DNA of 53,238 bases from Candidatus Gastranaerophilales bacterium (GTDB lineage: Bacteria; Cyanobacteriota; Vampirovibrionia; Gastranaerophilales; Gastranaerophilaceae): contig CALVAY010000011.1 in assembly GCA_944325665.1 (NCBI GenBank), positions 1-53,238 on the forward strand, read 5' to 3'. Of this stretch, positions 45,813 through 53,238 are shown piece after piece (position 1 is the first letter of the stretch; the number at the start of each line of letters is the position of its first letter). Both the position numbers and the translations under genes were made by a program. The notes below the pieces were generated by a model. The model was not told the DNA's origin, did not search any database, and worked only from the letters and a program-made list of their open reading frames with translations.

Positions 45813-46262
45813 TTGGCGATAAGTGCACTTGAAATCCGTGAGCAAACACTTAAGACTCACACCAGCTATCTTGGCAGACATATTCTTGCTGAATTTTTTG
45901 AATGTGATCCGAATGTATTAAACAACCCCCAATTAGTAGAGAAGTATATGGTTGAAGCCGCTCTTGAATGTGGAGCAACGATTGTCAACAAATGCTTTCA
46001 CCTTTTTGCACCGCATGGTGTTTCGGGCGTGGTTATAATTTCAGAAAGCCACCTTGCTATTCATACTTGGCCTGAGTTGGGCTATGCAGCAGTAGATTTA
46101 TTTACTTGCGGAGAAAGTTGCGACCCGAAAGTTGCATACGATTTCCTTAAAAAATGCTTCAACTCAAAAGACACCTCTTATACGCAATTAAACAGAGGTA
46201 TTTTGGACGACAAAAATCTCAACGTTGAGCACACCCCTTTCTACATTAGCGCACAACTTTGA
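45813..46262 (+). CDS. speD: S-adenosylmethionine decarboxylase proenzyme
   Basis: Makes decarboxylated SAM for spermidine synthesis. The start is TTG 45813, with AAGGAGG 8 bases upstream; the reading frame is open further back but that extension is hydrophobic and unlike the family. The 149-residue class 1b proenzyme begins MAISALEIREQ and contains SYLGRHILAEFFECD. Self-cleavage is expected between E78 and S79 (ISESHLAIHTWPE), the serine becoming the pyruvoyl group; CGESCDP follows. An out-of-frame ATG at 45808 sits only 3 bases after the binding site and opens a four-codon ORF that overlaps the speD start. Confidence 0.93.
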   Translation: MAISALEIREQTLKTHTSYLGRHILAEFFECDPNVLNNPQLVEKYMVEAALECGATIVNKCFHLFAPHGVSGVVIISESHLAIHTWPELGYAAVDLFTCGESCDPKVAYDFLKKCFNSKDTSYTQLNRGILDDKNLNVEHTPFYISAQL

Positions 46263-46276
46263 TTTTTATATAAATT

Positions 46277-46312
46277 AACAAAATCGAGGTGTTTGTACGC
46301 CTCGATTTTGTT
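46277..46312 (+). terminator. speD terminator that carries the rimI -35
   Basis: A perfect 13-bp stem, AACAAAATCGAGG (46277-46289) and CCTCGATTTTGTT (46300-46312), with a 10-base loop. The T-rich 3' arm serves as the U-tract. TTGTAC in the loop and 3' arm border (46293-46298) is the likely -35 of the next gene. Confidence 0.8.
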
Positions 46313-46322
46313 GTGCTAAAAT
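46293..46322 (+). promoter_or_regulatory. rimI: rimI promoter, leaderless
   Basis: TTGTAC (46293-46298), 18-base spacer, and extended -10 TGCTAAAAT (hexamer 46317-46322). The nine bases around the -10 are identical to those before metX. The hexamer ends 6 bases before the ATG, so transcription should begin at the start codon. Confidence 0.6.
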
Positions 46323-46328
46323 AATTCT

Positions 46329-46859
46329 ATGGATAAGTTCAAAATTGAAAAAATGAGCTTAGCTTCACTTGATGAGGTTATGATAATAGAAGCACTTGCT
46401 TACGGAGAGCACCATTGGAGCAGAGATTCCTTTGTAGCGGAAGTAACAAATCCGATTGCAAGTTATAATTGTGCAATAAATCAAGACAGCAAATACGCAG
46501 GCTATATGGGACTTTGGAAAATAATTGACGAAGCTCATGTTACAAACCTTGCCGTTCATCCTGATTTTCAAGGTAAAAGTGTTGCAAAATTACTTCTTTT
46601 AAATGCAATAAACGAGTGTTACAAGGAAAAAATTAAATATTTAACCCTTGAGGTGAGGGTTTCAAACACTCCGGCTATTAAATTATACGAAAGCTTCGGG
46701 TTTAAATCCCTGGGTGTTAGAAAAAAATATTATCAAAACAACAACGAAGACGCTCTTATTATGTGGAGTGAAAATATTTTTAATCAAAGTTATAAAGACA
46801 GGATAGAAGAAATTAAGCAAAAAGTTGAAGGGTTAATCATTGATGAACAAAAGGTTTAG
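46329..46859 (+). CDS. rimI: RimI-type N-acetyltransferase (GNAT)
   Basis: GNAT acetyltransferase of 176 residues, of the RimI type that acetylates the N-terminal alanine of ribosomal protein S18. Family features: AHVTNLAVHPDFQGKSVAKLLL for acetyl-CoA binding, LTLEVRVSNTPAIKLYESFGF, GVRKKYYQ and EDALIMW. In Q-x-x-G-x-G/A the second glycine is replaced (QGKSVA), which is tolerated in relatives. No Shine-Dalgarno sequence; leaderless start predicted. The last codons overlap the start of the bioY-like gene by 17 bases. Confidence 0.92.
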   Translation: MDKFKIEKMSLASLDEVMIIEALAYGEHHWSRDSFVAEVTNPIASYNCAINQDSKYAGYMGLWKIIDEAHVTNLAVHPDFQGKSVAKLLLLNAINECYKEKIKYLTLEVRVSNTPAIKLYESFGFKSLGVRKKYYQNNNEDALIMWSENIFNQSYKDRIEEIKQKVEGLIIDEQKV

Positions 46860-47529
46860 GGAACAAATTGGCGAATTTATATATCAGGGAGAAAAAACGC
46901 CCTTTAGTTTGGGCACACTTGTTGTTTGTCTGCTTTGCCTGCTGCTTATAATTATCGCAACATTCACTCAAGTTGACGTAAGTCATGTTTGGCTTGCAAA
47001 AGTTCAGGATAATTGGGAATTAAAAAACGTAAGTTATGCCTATGTTGCGCAAATTCCCGTGGTATTATTTATTTACGCTGTCCTTGGCCCGATTTTTTCA
47101 CTTTTAACCATGATACTCTACCTTTTAATCGGCTTTTTTGTTTGGCCCGTTTTTGCTCTTGGCGGCGGTTTAGAATACATTAGAAGCGAGCTTTTTGGAT
47201 ACATTTTAGGCTACATCATCGCAGCAATACCGACAGGTAAGCTCCTTGAGAAAAAATACAGCCTAAAGCATATGTTTTTAGCAACAATTTTGGGCGTATT
47301 TATAATTCATATCTGCGGATTGCTTTATTGTCTTTTATTGGCCATTCTTAAAATAATTAATTTTTCACACGTTGCTTTTGCACTGCAAGCAATAGGCGGA
47401 ATAAAGACTTCATACGATATTATTTTCGGCTTCATTTTTCTCATTCTTGCGCTGCCTGCAAAAATGATTTTATGGATACCTATGAAAAGTTCATACACGG
47501 TTAAGAGAAAACAAAACAAGCAAGAATAA
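46843..47529 (+). CDS. BioY-like biotin/vitamin transporter component
   Basis: Integral membrane protein of 228 residues with about six hydrophobic segments. The core pattern AQIPVVLFIYAVLGP, LLIGFFVWPVFALGGGLEYI, then FGYILGYIIAAIPTG matches BioY substrate-binding (ECF-S) proteins, including the type found in Cyanobacteria. The start is the ATG at 46843 with GAAGGG 10 bases upstream; a TTG immediately before it is less likely. No ATPase or T-component gene is present, so it would share a general ECF module or act alone, as some BioY proteins do. Biotin as substrate is inferred. Confidence 0.8.
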   Translation: MNKRFREQIGEFIYQGEKTPFSLGTLVVCLLCLLLIIIATFTQVDVSHVWLAKVQDNWELKNVSYAYVAQIPVVLFIYAVLGPIFSLLTMILYLLIGFFVWPVFALGGGLEYIRSELFGYILGYIIAAIPTGKLLEKKYSLKHMFLATILGVFIIHICGLLYCLLLAILKIINFSHVAFALQAIGGIKTSYDIIFGFIFLILALPAKMILWIPMKSSYTVKRKQNKQE

Positions 47530-48714
47530 CTATTTCATAATTTCATTCAGTTCTTTTTGAAAAGGTGAAATCTTTGCAAGTTTTTGAATTATTTCAGGCA
47601 ACTTTTCTATCGTGTAGTCTATTTCTTTTTCGGTTGTGTATCTGCTCAAAGAAAATCTTATGCTGCCATGAAGCGAAGTAAAAGGAACTCCCTGAGCCCT
47701 TAGAACATGGCTTGGCTCAAGCGAACCAGATGTGCAAGCAGAGCCTGAGCTAGCACAAATGCCGGCATCATTTAAATGCAGAAGAATTAATTCGCCTTCA
47801 ATATACTGAAAACCGATATTTGTAGTGTTTGGTACACGGTTTTTACTTTTTGAGTTTAAAACAGCGTTTTTAACACGGGTTAATATCCCCTCTTCAAGCC
47901 TATCTCTTAGTCTTTTAACTTCACTTAATTCATATTGCAAGCTTTCTTTTGCAAGGCTGGCAGCTTTTGCCATACCGACAATATAAGGTACGTTTTCAGT
48001 CCCTGCTCTTTTGCCTCTTTCTTGGTGTCCGCCAACCACAAGAGGGCTTAACATTGTGCCTGATTTAACATAAAGAGCACCAACTCCTTTTGGAGCATGG
48101 AATTTGTGTCCTGAAATACCGAATAAATCTATTTTTGTATCTTTTAAATTTATCGGTATTTTTCCTGCCGCTTGAACGCCGTCGGCAAAAACAATTGTTT
48201 TGGGATTTTTTTCCTTAACGGCAGCCGCAATATCGCTCACAGGATATATAACACCCGTTTCATTATTTGCCATCATAACGCTGACAAGAACAGTGTCGTC
48301 TTTAACCAAATCTATTAATTGATTTACGTTTAAGTCTCCGTTAGAGTCAACATCAATCCAATCGACAAGATAACCTCTTTTTTCTAAATCCTTGTACAAA
48401 TTTAAAACACAAGGATGCTCAACGCGAGTTGTTATAATATGTTTTTTTGCTCTGTTAACATCAAGCACGCCTTTAATTGCCATATTTGCAGACTCTGAAC
48501 CGCAAGATGTAAAAATAATTTCTTTTGGATTATTAGCACCCAAAAAATCGGCAACGGTTTCCCTTGCGCTTTTAATAGCTTTATTGGGAATACTCGCTAA
48601 ATCATATATGCTTGAAGGATTGCCGTACTCTTGTTCAAAATAAGGCATCATTGCTTCAAGCACTTCTTTGGCCACTTTTGTTGTTGCATTATTATCCAAA
48701 TATACAAAAGACAT
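47530..48714 (-). CDS. nifS: Cysteine desulfurase NifS
   Basis: PLP enzyme that delivers sulfur from cysteine for Fe-S cluster assembly. The 394 residues show VYLDNNATTK, FTSCGSESANMAI, FADGVQAAGK, the PLP lysine in SGHKFHAPKG, and the catalytic cysteine in SSGSACTSGSLEPS with the long loop of class I enzymes. The ATG follows the nifU stop codon directly, with GAGG 8 bases upstream inside nifU. The pair forms an Fe-S assembly operon; nif structural genes are absent, so the role is general. The stop codon abuts that of the bioY-like gene. Confidence 0.95.
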   Translation of the reverse strand: MSFVYLDNNATTKVAKEVLEAMMPYFEQEYGNPSSIYDLASIPNKAIKSARETVADFLGANNPKEIIFTSCGSESANMAIKGVLDVNRAKKHIITTRVEHPCVLNLYKDLEKRGYLVDWIDVDSNGDLNVNQLIDLVKDDTVLVSVMMANNETGVIYPVSDIAAAVKEKNPKTIVFADGVQAAGKIPINLKDTKIDLFGISGHKFHAPKGVGALYVKSGTMLSPLVVGGHQERGKRAGTENVPYIVGMAKAASLAKESLQYELSEVKRLRDRLEEGILTRVKNAVLNSKSKNRVPNTTNIGFQYIEGELILLHLNDAGICASSGSACTSGSLEPSHVLRAQGVPFTSLHGSIRFSLSRYTTEKEIDYTIEKLPEIIQKLAKISPFQKELNEIMK

Positions 48715-49539
48715 CTATTTTACCTCAAACACGGTTATATCTTTATCCACATGCTCTTTTAGCTGAGCTTCCACAAAGTTTTTTAGGGTCATTGTTGCAT
48801 TTTTGCAAGATGAACAAGTACCTGTCAATTTAACAAATACGTCTTTGCCCTTAACGTCAACAAGCTCAATTCCGCCCGAGTCTTTACCAAGTTCATGAGC
48901 TACATTTGTCTCAAGCACTTTATTTACTTTTAAAACAAACTGCACAGGGCTAAGTTCTTGAGCCGGAGCATATTTATCAAGCAAAAACTTTATATTTTCT
49001 CGGCATCTGCCGCAACCGCCGCCGGCGTATGTTAATTCCCTTATGTCTTCAAGAGTTTTGGCATTTTTTTCTTTGATTGCTTCAACTATTTCTTTCTCCG
49101 TAACAGAAAAACAGTTGCAGATTACTTTTTTTGAATCAATCTTTTCTTCGCTCTTAACTTCTTGAGTTTTGTTTTCGCCAAAATACCCCTTAAGAGCGTC
49201 TTCTAGAGCTTCATGACCCATTACCGAGCAGTGCATTTTCTCGGGAGGCAACCCGCCAAGCTCATCTGCTATATCTTTATTTGTAATTTTTTTCACTTCT
49301 TCAAGAGTTTTACCAATAATCATTTCGGTTAAAATGCTTGAAGACGCAACAGCAGAGCCACACCCAAAAGTTTGAAATTTGGCGTCCGTAATTATTCCGT
49401 TATCTATTTTTAAATATATTTTTAACTTATCCCCGCAAGACAACGCTCCCGCTTCACCAATAGCATCGGCGTTTTCAATTGAGCCCACATTTTTCGGGTT
49501 TTTATAATGTTCTTTAACCTTATCAGAATATTCCCACAT
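48715..49539 (-). CDS. nifU: Modular Fe-S scaffold protein NifU
   Basis: Three-domain NifU of 274 residues: an IscU-like scaffold (residues 1-125, cysteines in LSCGDK, FGCGSA, MHCSVMG), a central BFD-like [2Fe-2S] domain (CNCFSV ... GGGCGRC) and a C-terminal Nfu domain (TCSSCKNA). I start at the ATG at 49539, which gives MWEYSDKVKEHY as in the family, with GGAGAG upstream. The open frame runs back to 49719, but that stretch encodes a cationic, hydrophobic leader unlike NifU and overlaps the 45-residue gene at 49616-49753. Confidence 0.94.
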   Translation of the reverse strand: MWEYSDKVKEHYKNPKNVGSIENADAIGEAGALSCGDKLKIYLKIDNGIITDAKFQTFGCGSAVASSSILTEMIIGKTLEEVKKITNKDIADELGGLPPEKMHCSVMGHEALEDALKGYFGENKTQEVKSEEKIDSKKVICNCFSVTEKEIVEAIKEKNAKTLEDIRELTYAGGGCGRCRENIKFLLDKYAPAQELSPVQFVLKVNKVLETNVAHELGKDSGGIELVDVKGKDVFVKLTGTCSSCKNATMTLKNFVEAQLKEHVDKDITVFEVK

Positions 49540-49615
49540 ATTTCTCTCCACAAAATCAATAACATTATAACACGCACAAAAAAGGTGTGCATAAATTGTA
49601 TGTTTAACGGTAAGT

Positions 49616-49753
49616 TTAATTCTTGTCCAAATGCGCCAGAGCGTATTCACAGCACTGCTGCACAAGATTATTAAGAGAAACATCCTTATTTTGAGCCACC
49701 GTTTGTAACTCTTGAACAAGTTTTAAGGGCAGTCTGAAAGTCTTGTTAATCAT
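49616..49753 (-). CDS. Small ribbon-helix-helix regulator
   Basis: A 45-residue protein with the Arc/MetJ-type pattern: a short strand INKTFRLP, helix A with LVQELQTVAQ, a turn (KDVSLNN), and helix B with LVQQCCEYAL. The polar strand residues K4, F6 and L8 would contact DNA. Two adjacent cysteines lie in the second helix. Its binding site is weak (GGA close to the ATG). It has its own promoter, whose -35 lies in an AAGTGCAA repeat. It is transcribed divergently from the transglycosylase gene and lies 76 bases before nifU. Confidence 0.65.
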   Translation of the reverse strand: MINKTFRLPLKLVQELQTVAQNKDVSLNNLVQQCCEYALAHLDKN

Positions 49754-49786
49754 TTCCGTTTTTTTACTTTAAACATAACACCAAAT

Positions 49787-49893
49787 ATTCTATGTTTTTT
49801 TATTTTAAGTGCAATTTAACCCTTGTTATACACCTAATTTTTACGCTTGTTTATATAAGTGCAAATTACAATACTTTATGTTAATCTTATACG
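49787..49893. promoter_or_regulatory. Divergent promoters with AAGTGCAA repeats
   Basis: Two direct copies of AAGTGCAA (49807-49814 and 49857-49864) lie 50 bases apart. The first, read on minus, contains the -35 TTGCAC of the RHH gene, paired with TAGAAT (49792-49787) at 16 bases. The second directly precedes TTACAA (49866-49871), paired with TATACG (49888-49893) at 16 bases, towards the transglycosylase gene. The flanking bases extend the match to TAAGTGCAA-A/T-TTA. They are candidate operators. Confidence 0.5.
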
Positions 49894-49932
49894 CAGAAAA
49901 CAAGCTGCACTCCGTCCGAAAAGGATATACAG

Positions 49933-50670
49933 ATGTATATATTTATCATTGCATGCGCATTAATCAGTTTAAGTATACTGTGGGTGTTTACTTATAAATT
50001 TGCACCAGTACACTTCACCCCGCTTATGCTGTTGAGAAAAATTGAACATAGAAATGAAAAAAAATATAAAAACAAAAAAATCTGGATAAAACTTAAAAAT
50101 ATACCCGAAGAAATTCAAAAAATCTTCATACTCGCTGAAGACGCATTTTTTTATCACCACTGCGGATTTGACTTTTATATTATTATAAGAGCAATTGACA
50201 GAAAAATACTGAACGGCGAAAGAATATCCGGAGTAAGCAGTATATCACAACAGTGCGCAAGAAGTGTTTTTCTGCTTCCGACAAGAAGTGTTTTAAGGAA
50301 ATTACTTGAGGCATATTTCACGATTTTAATAGAGATAATATGGAAAAAAGAAAGAATTCTGGAAGTATATCTAAATGTTATTGAAATTTCAAAAGGTATC
50401 TGGGGGCTGGAGGCAGCGGCAAAAGAATTTTTTAACAAAAGCGCAAAAAATTTGACCCCGTACGAAGCAGGACTCATTGCAGCATGTCTGCCGGTGCCGC
50501 TTGAGCGGAATCCTAAAATGCCCGATATACAAACAAAAAAACTTGCAGATGAAATACTTAAGCGGAAAATGCCTGACAAAGAAACCGCAAAATCAAGAAC
50601 TAAATTAAAAAAATTACGACACTACATTCAAAAATACAACTTGTATATGTCAAAAATATTTAAAAAATAA
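49933..50670 (+). CDS. mtgA: Monofunctional peptidoglycan glycosyltransferase (GT51, MtgA-like)
   Basis: Polymerises lipid II into glycan strands at the membrane. The 245 residues have one N-terminal membrane helix and the GT51 motifs: AEDAFFYHHCGFDF with the catalytic glutamate, GVSSISQQCARSVF in place of the usual G-x-S-T-I-x-Q-Q-x-x-K-N, KERILEVYLNVIE, and GLEAAAKEFF. No transpeptidase domain is present. AAAGGA lies 7 bases before the ATG. CTG and CCG codons are more frequent than in neighbouring genes, which suggests recent transfer. Its promoter adjoins one of two AAGTGCAA repeats shared with a divergent RHH gene. Confidence 0.9.
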   Translation: MYIFIIACALISLSILWVFTYKFAPVHFTPLMLLRKIEHRNEKKYKNKKIWIKLKNIPEEIQKIFILAEDAFFYHHCGFDFYIIIRAIDRKILNGERISGVSSISQQCARSVFLLPTRSVLRKLLEAYFTILIEIIWKKERILEVYLNVIEISKGIWGLEAAAKEFFNKSAKNLTPYEAGLIAACLPVPLERNPKMPDIQTKKLADEILKRKMPDKETAKSRTKLKKLRHYIQKYNLYMSKIFKK

Positions 50671-50905
50671 CAGATAATATTCATATAAAAACAAAGATAA
50701 ATAAACACACAGCAAGCAGGCTTAATTTCATAAAAGACAAAATACACCTGATTAACTACAGGGTGCAGAACGGTGATTTTTTTGAAAAACTGCTGCATTT
50801 GTTTTTTAAAAAAATATATCAAAAAAAATGCACAAAAAATCGCGCTGGATAAATTTGCGCGCATAAACGAAATAGCAAAGTTAATGTCGGATAAAAACGG
50901 GAAAA
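50671..50905. other. Gene-poor gap after mtgA
   Basis: An AT-rich stretch with no convincing gene or terminator. A GTG-started frame from 50773 encodes a lysine-rich stretch with LDKFARINEIAKLMSD and runs on to 50982, but its second half is antisense to the gene at 50906-51115 and it lacks a good binding site. It may be the remnant of a gene that came in with mtgA. I give it no function. Confidence 0.4.
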
Positions 50906-51115
50906 CTAGGCTTCCTTGTCCAAGTATCTTCCCTCTACCATCTGTCTCAAAGAACGTCGGCCCAAAAAACCCACATTATTAGAGATGGCTTGCCTGTATA
51001 AACGATCTAATTTGCTTGCTATATACATTTCAGAGTTGTCTTCGTAGCTTCGTTTAGTATTCAAATTCAAGCCTAACTTGGATATATCATTCCTTATTCC
51101 ATTAATTCTGGACAT
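50906..51115 (-). CDS. Small hypothetical protein, 69 residues
   Basis: A soluble, charged, mostly helical protein beginning MSRINGIRNDISKLG and ending with a basic stretch (GRRSLRQMVEGRYLDKEA). AGGA lies 8 bases before the ATG at 51115, which supports this start over a TTG one codon earlier. No signal peptide, membrane segment or known domain is visible. It faces away from argS and is probably monocistronic. Confidence 0.6.
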   Translation of the reverse strand: MSRINGIRNDISKLGLNLNTKRSYEDNSEMYIASKLDRLYRQAISNNVGFLGRRSLRQMVEGRYLDKEA

Positions 51116-51233
51116 CAAAAAGTTCCTATTAGTTTGTGCTTATCTATTTTATTAGAAAAATCAAAAAAGTCAAAGTTTGCTATAAAGATAATTTGTACTT
51201 AACATTTATTTACAAATAAAAGATTTTTGTTTT

Positions 51234-51242
51234 TGATATAAT
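51234..51242 (+). promoter_or_regulatory. argS: Extended -10 of argS, near-leaderless
   Basis: TGATATAAT is a perfect extended -10 element (hexamer 51237-51242), ending 9 bases before the ATG. No -35 at normal distance and no Shine-Dalgarno sequence are visible. The predicted leader is only 2-3 bases. Confidence 0.55.
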
Positions 51243-51251
51243 TTTCTCATT

Positions 51252-52946
51252 ATGAAGAAGAATTTTTTTGCACAACAAGTAAGCCTTGCGATAGATGAGG
51301 CTATTAAAGCCAAGAAGCTTGGACAACTAGAGGAAAACAACTTTAAGCCCGTTTGTGAAATTCCAAAAAACACACAATTCGGAGATTTTGCAATTAACGT
51401 GTCGTCTTTAGCAAGAGATGCCAGAATTGCACCGCCGATAATTGCACAAAATATCGCACAATTTATTAAACAGGATGGCTTTAGTGTTAATACCGTTGCA
51501 GGTTTTATTAACTTTAAACTTGAAGAAAAAATGCTAAACGAAATTGTTGGCGAAATTCTAAGCAAAAAAGATTTATATGCTGCTTCGAACCTTGGTCAAG
51601 GCGAAAAAGTCAACCTTGAGTACGTCAGTGCCAACCCGACAGGGCCTTTTCATATAGGACACGGACGCTGGGCGGCGTTAGGCAGTGCTTTAGCTAATAT
51701 TATGAACTATTGCGGATATGATGTATATCAAGAATTTTACATTAATGACGCAGGAAACCAAATTAACAAACTTGCTCGCTCGCTTGAATTAAGAGTAAAA
51801 GAACTTAAGGGTGAAAAAGTCGAGTGGGAAGAAGATTTATACCCCGGCGAATATTTAATTGACTGTGCAAAAAGATATATTGAGTCAAATTCAAATGAAA
51901 GCTACGGCGATTTTGCAAAAGCAGACATGCTAAGGTTGCAAAAAGAACTTTTGGAAAAGTTTAGAACTCATTTTGACTGTTTCTTTTCTGAGTTATCTTT
52001 GTACAGAAATAATGAAGTTGAAAAATGTGTTCAAGAATTGGACAAAAAAGGCAAATTATACGAAAAAGACGGCGCTGTTTGGTTTAAAAGCTCTGACTAT
52101 ACCGATTCGCAAGATAGAGTACTTAAAAAATCAGACGGTTCAAATACTTACCTTACAGCCGATATTGCGTATCACAAAAACAAGCTTGAGCGCGGTTTTG
52201 AGCGTTTAATAAATATCTGGGGAGCAGATCATCACGGCTACATCCCAAGAATGAAGGCAGCAATTGACGCTTTAGGGTATGACAGCTCTTGTCTTGAAGT
52301 ATTATTGGGCCAACTTGTTAATATTATTCAAGACGGCGAGCAAATGCGCATGGGCAAAAGAAAGAAAATGGTTACGCTTGATGAACTCGTTGAAGAGGTT
52401 GGTGTAGATGCCACAAGATTTTGGATGTTAATGCGCTCAATTGATACAACCATTGATTTTGATATTGATTTAGCAAAAAGCCAAACAGATAAGAACCCTG
52501 TTTTCTATGTCCAATACGCTCATGCCAGAGCATGCTCAATTTTAAGAAAAGCTGTTGAAAAGCGACTTGACGTAGAAAATAAAGTCGAATTGCCCGCATT
52601 GTTTAGCGAAGAAGAAATTTCCAAAATTCAAGAAGGAATCGATATTTCGGATTTATTTAGCCAAACTTGCGATGAAAACTCAAAAGAAGCAGCAAAAGCC
52701 TTGATTTTAAAACTTGAAGAGGCAAAGGGTATAATAGAAGCGGCAGCAAAACTAAGAGCACCTTATTTGCTTTGCAAATACTCTCAGGAACTTGCAAACG
52801 CTTTTCACCACTTCTACAATTTTTCAAGAGTTTTATCCGATGATAAAGAGCTTTCCAAAAAAAGACTGGCTCTTACCTTGTGCTTCAAGATAATTCTTGC
52901 TAAAACCCTTGATTTAATCGGGGTTAGCGCACCTGAAAAAATGTAG
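51252..52946 (+). CDS. argS: Arginyl-tRNA synthetase
   Basis: Charges tRNA-Arg. The 564 residues have the N-terminal Arg-S add-on domain (about 1-110), the class I signature SANPTGPFHIGHGR, the INDAGNQ segment, WGADHHGYIPR, and a KMSKS-loop equivalent MRMGKRKKMVTLDEL. The C-terminal DALR anticodon-binding domain follows. The length is normal for the family. The start is set by the extended -10 just upstream and by the usual N-terminal pattern. Confidence 0.96.
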   Translation: MKKNFFAQQVSLAIDEAIKAKKLGQLEENNFKPVCEIPKNTQFGDFAINVSSLARDARIAPPIIAQNIAQFIKQDGFSVNTVAGFINFKLEEKMLNEIVGEILSKKDLYAASNLGQGEKVNLEYVSANPTGPFHIGHGRWAALGSALANIMNYCGYDVYQEFYINDAGNQINKLARSLELRVKELKGEKVEWEEDLYPGEYLIDCAKRYIESNSNESYGDFAKADMLRLQKELLEKFRTHFDCFFSELSLYRNNEVEKCVQELDKKGKLYEKDGAVWFKSSDYTDSQDRVLKKSDGSNTYLTADIAYHKNKLERGFERLINIWGADHHGYIPRMKAAIDALGYDSSCLEVLLGQLVNIIQDGEQMRMGKRKKMVTLDELVEEVGVDATRFWMLMRSIDTTIDFDIDLAKSQTDKNPVFYVQYAHARACSILRKAVEKRLDVENKVELPALFSEEEISKIQEGIDISDLFSQTCDENSKEAAKALILKLEEAKGIIEAAAKLRAPYLLCKYSQELANAFHHFYNFSRVLSDDKELSKKRLALTLCFKIILAKTLDLIGVSAPEKM

Positions 52947-53008
52947 TTGATTTTATATTTTGTCTGTGATAATTTAAAAACACGGTCGGAGTTAAACACT
53001 TCACTGTG
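52947..53008 (+). promoter_or_regulatory. Candidate tRNA promoter region
   Basis: Between argS and the tandem duplication there is TTGATT (52947-52952), a 15-base spacer and GATAAT (52968-52973) preceded by TGT. The short spacer makes it a weak candidate. No terminator for argS is visible before it, so argS transcripts may read into the tRNA. Confidence 0.35.

Positions 53009-53238
<230 letters not shown>

Noticed and set aside
49540-49719. N-terminal extension of NifU
   Set aside because: It lacks NifU features, overlaps the RHH gene, and the ATG at 49539 has a good binding site and the normal N-terminus.
50773-50982. 69-codon plus-strand ORF after mtgA
   Set aside because: Weak start and its second half is antisense to the better-supported gene at 50906-51115; it may be a remnant.

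Overview
The window is AT-rich bacterial chromosome, densely packed, with housekeeping genes on both strands, no insertion sequence, no prophage and no CRISPR array. The gene set fits a non-photosynthetic, gut-type relative of Cyanobacteria (Melainabacteria/Vampirovibrionia, most likely Gastranaerophilales). Signs of this are a DapL-type lysine pathway, an unpaired OmpR-type response regulator, a bacterial Ski2-like helicase, a BioY-like transporter, NifU/NifS, type IV pilus machinery and several lineage-type proteins with a short F-[KST]-G motif. The assignment is an inference from gene content, not from a marker tree.

Layout. 1-6.4 kb: two tandem APC amino acid permeases, a degenerate HD-GYP protein, and metX-metW. 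6.4-14.4 kb: tpiA, a 108-bp tandem repeat, and a four-gene pilus/secretion operon (PilP/GspC-like, PilQ secretin, PilB ATPase, PilC platform). 14.4-21.1 kb: obgE with an upstream partner, a lineage-type protein, and the operon rny-ymdB-PHP phosphoesterase, where rny appears to start at AUU. 21.3-26.1 kb: lineage-specific genes, two tiny related ORFs and a GH35 beta-galactosidase. 26.2-30.4 kb: a candidate small RNA, ruvC, a membrane protein, mtnA and glmS. 30.4-40.7 kb: a cupin protein, Ski2-like helicase, radical SAM/SPASM plus M16 peptidase, dnaA, and a TPR-NHL protein. 40.7-49.5 kb: dapL-tsaD, an ART-like protein, a response regulator with an S41 protease, speD, rimI-bioY and nifU-nifS. 49.6-51.1 kb: a small accessory patch with an RHH regulator divergent from a GT51 transglycosylase. 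51.2-53.2 kb: argS and a tRNA-Ile that runs off the window end and is preceded by an 88-bp tandem duplication.

How the genes work together. metX/metW make methionine, speD diverts S-adenosylmethionine to polyamines, and mtnA belongs to recycling of the resulting methylthioadenosine. dapL, glmS, the transglycosylase and the S41 protease serve the cell wall. rny, ymdB and the helicase act on RNA. nifU/nifS supply Fe-S clusters, which the radical SAM enzyme needs.

Genome style. At least nine genes have a -10 hexamer ending only 6-10 bases before the start codon and no Shine-Dalgarno sequence, which predicts leaderless or near-leaderless mRNAs. Six convergent gene pairs abut exactly or share overlapping stop codons. 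Several promoters overlap each other or a terminator. The most promising items for follow-up are the AUU start of rny, the two tiny paralogous ORFs, the shared F-[KST]-G motif, the ART-like protein and the RHH/transglycosylase module.
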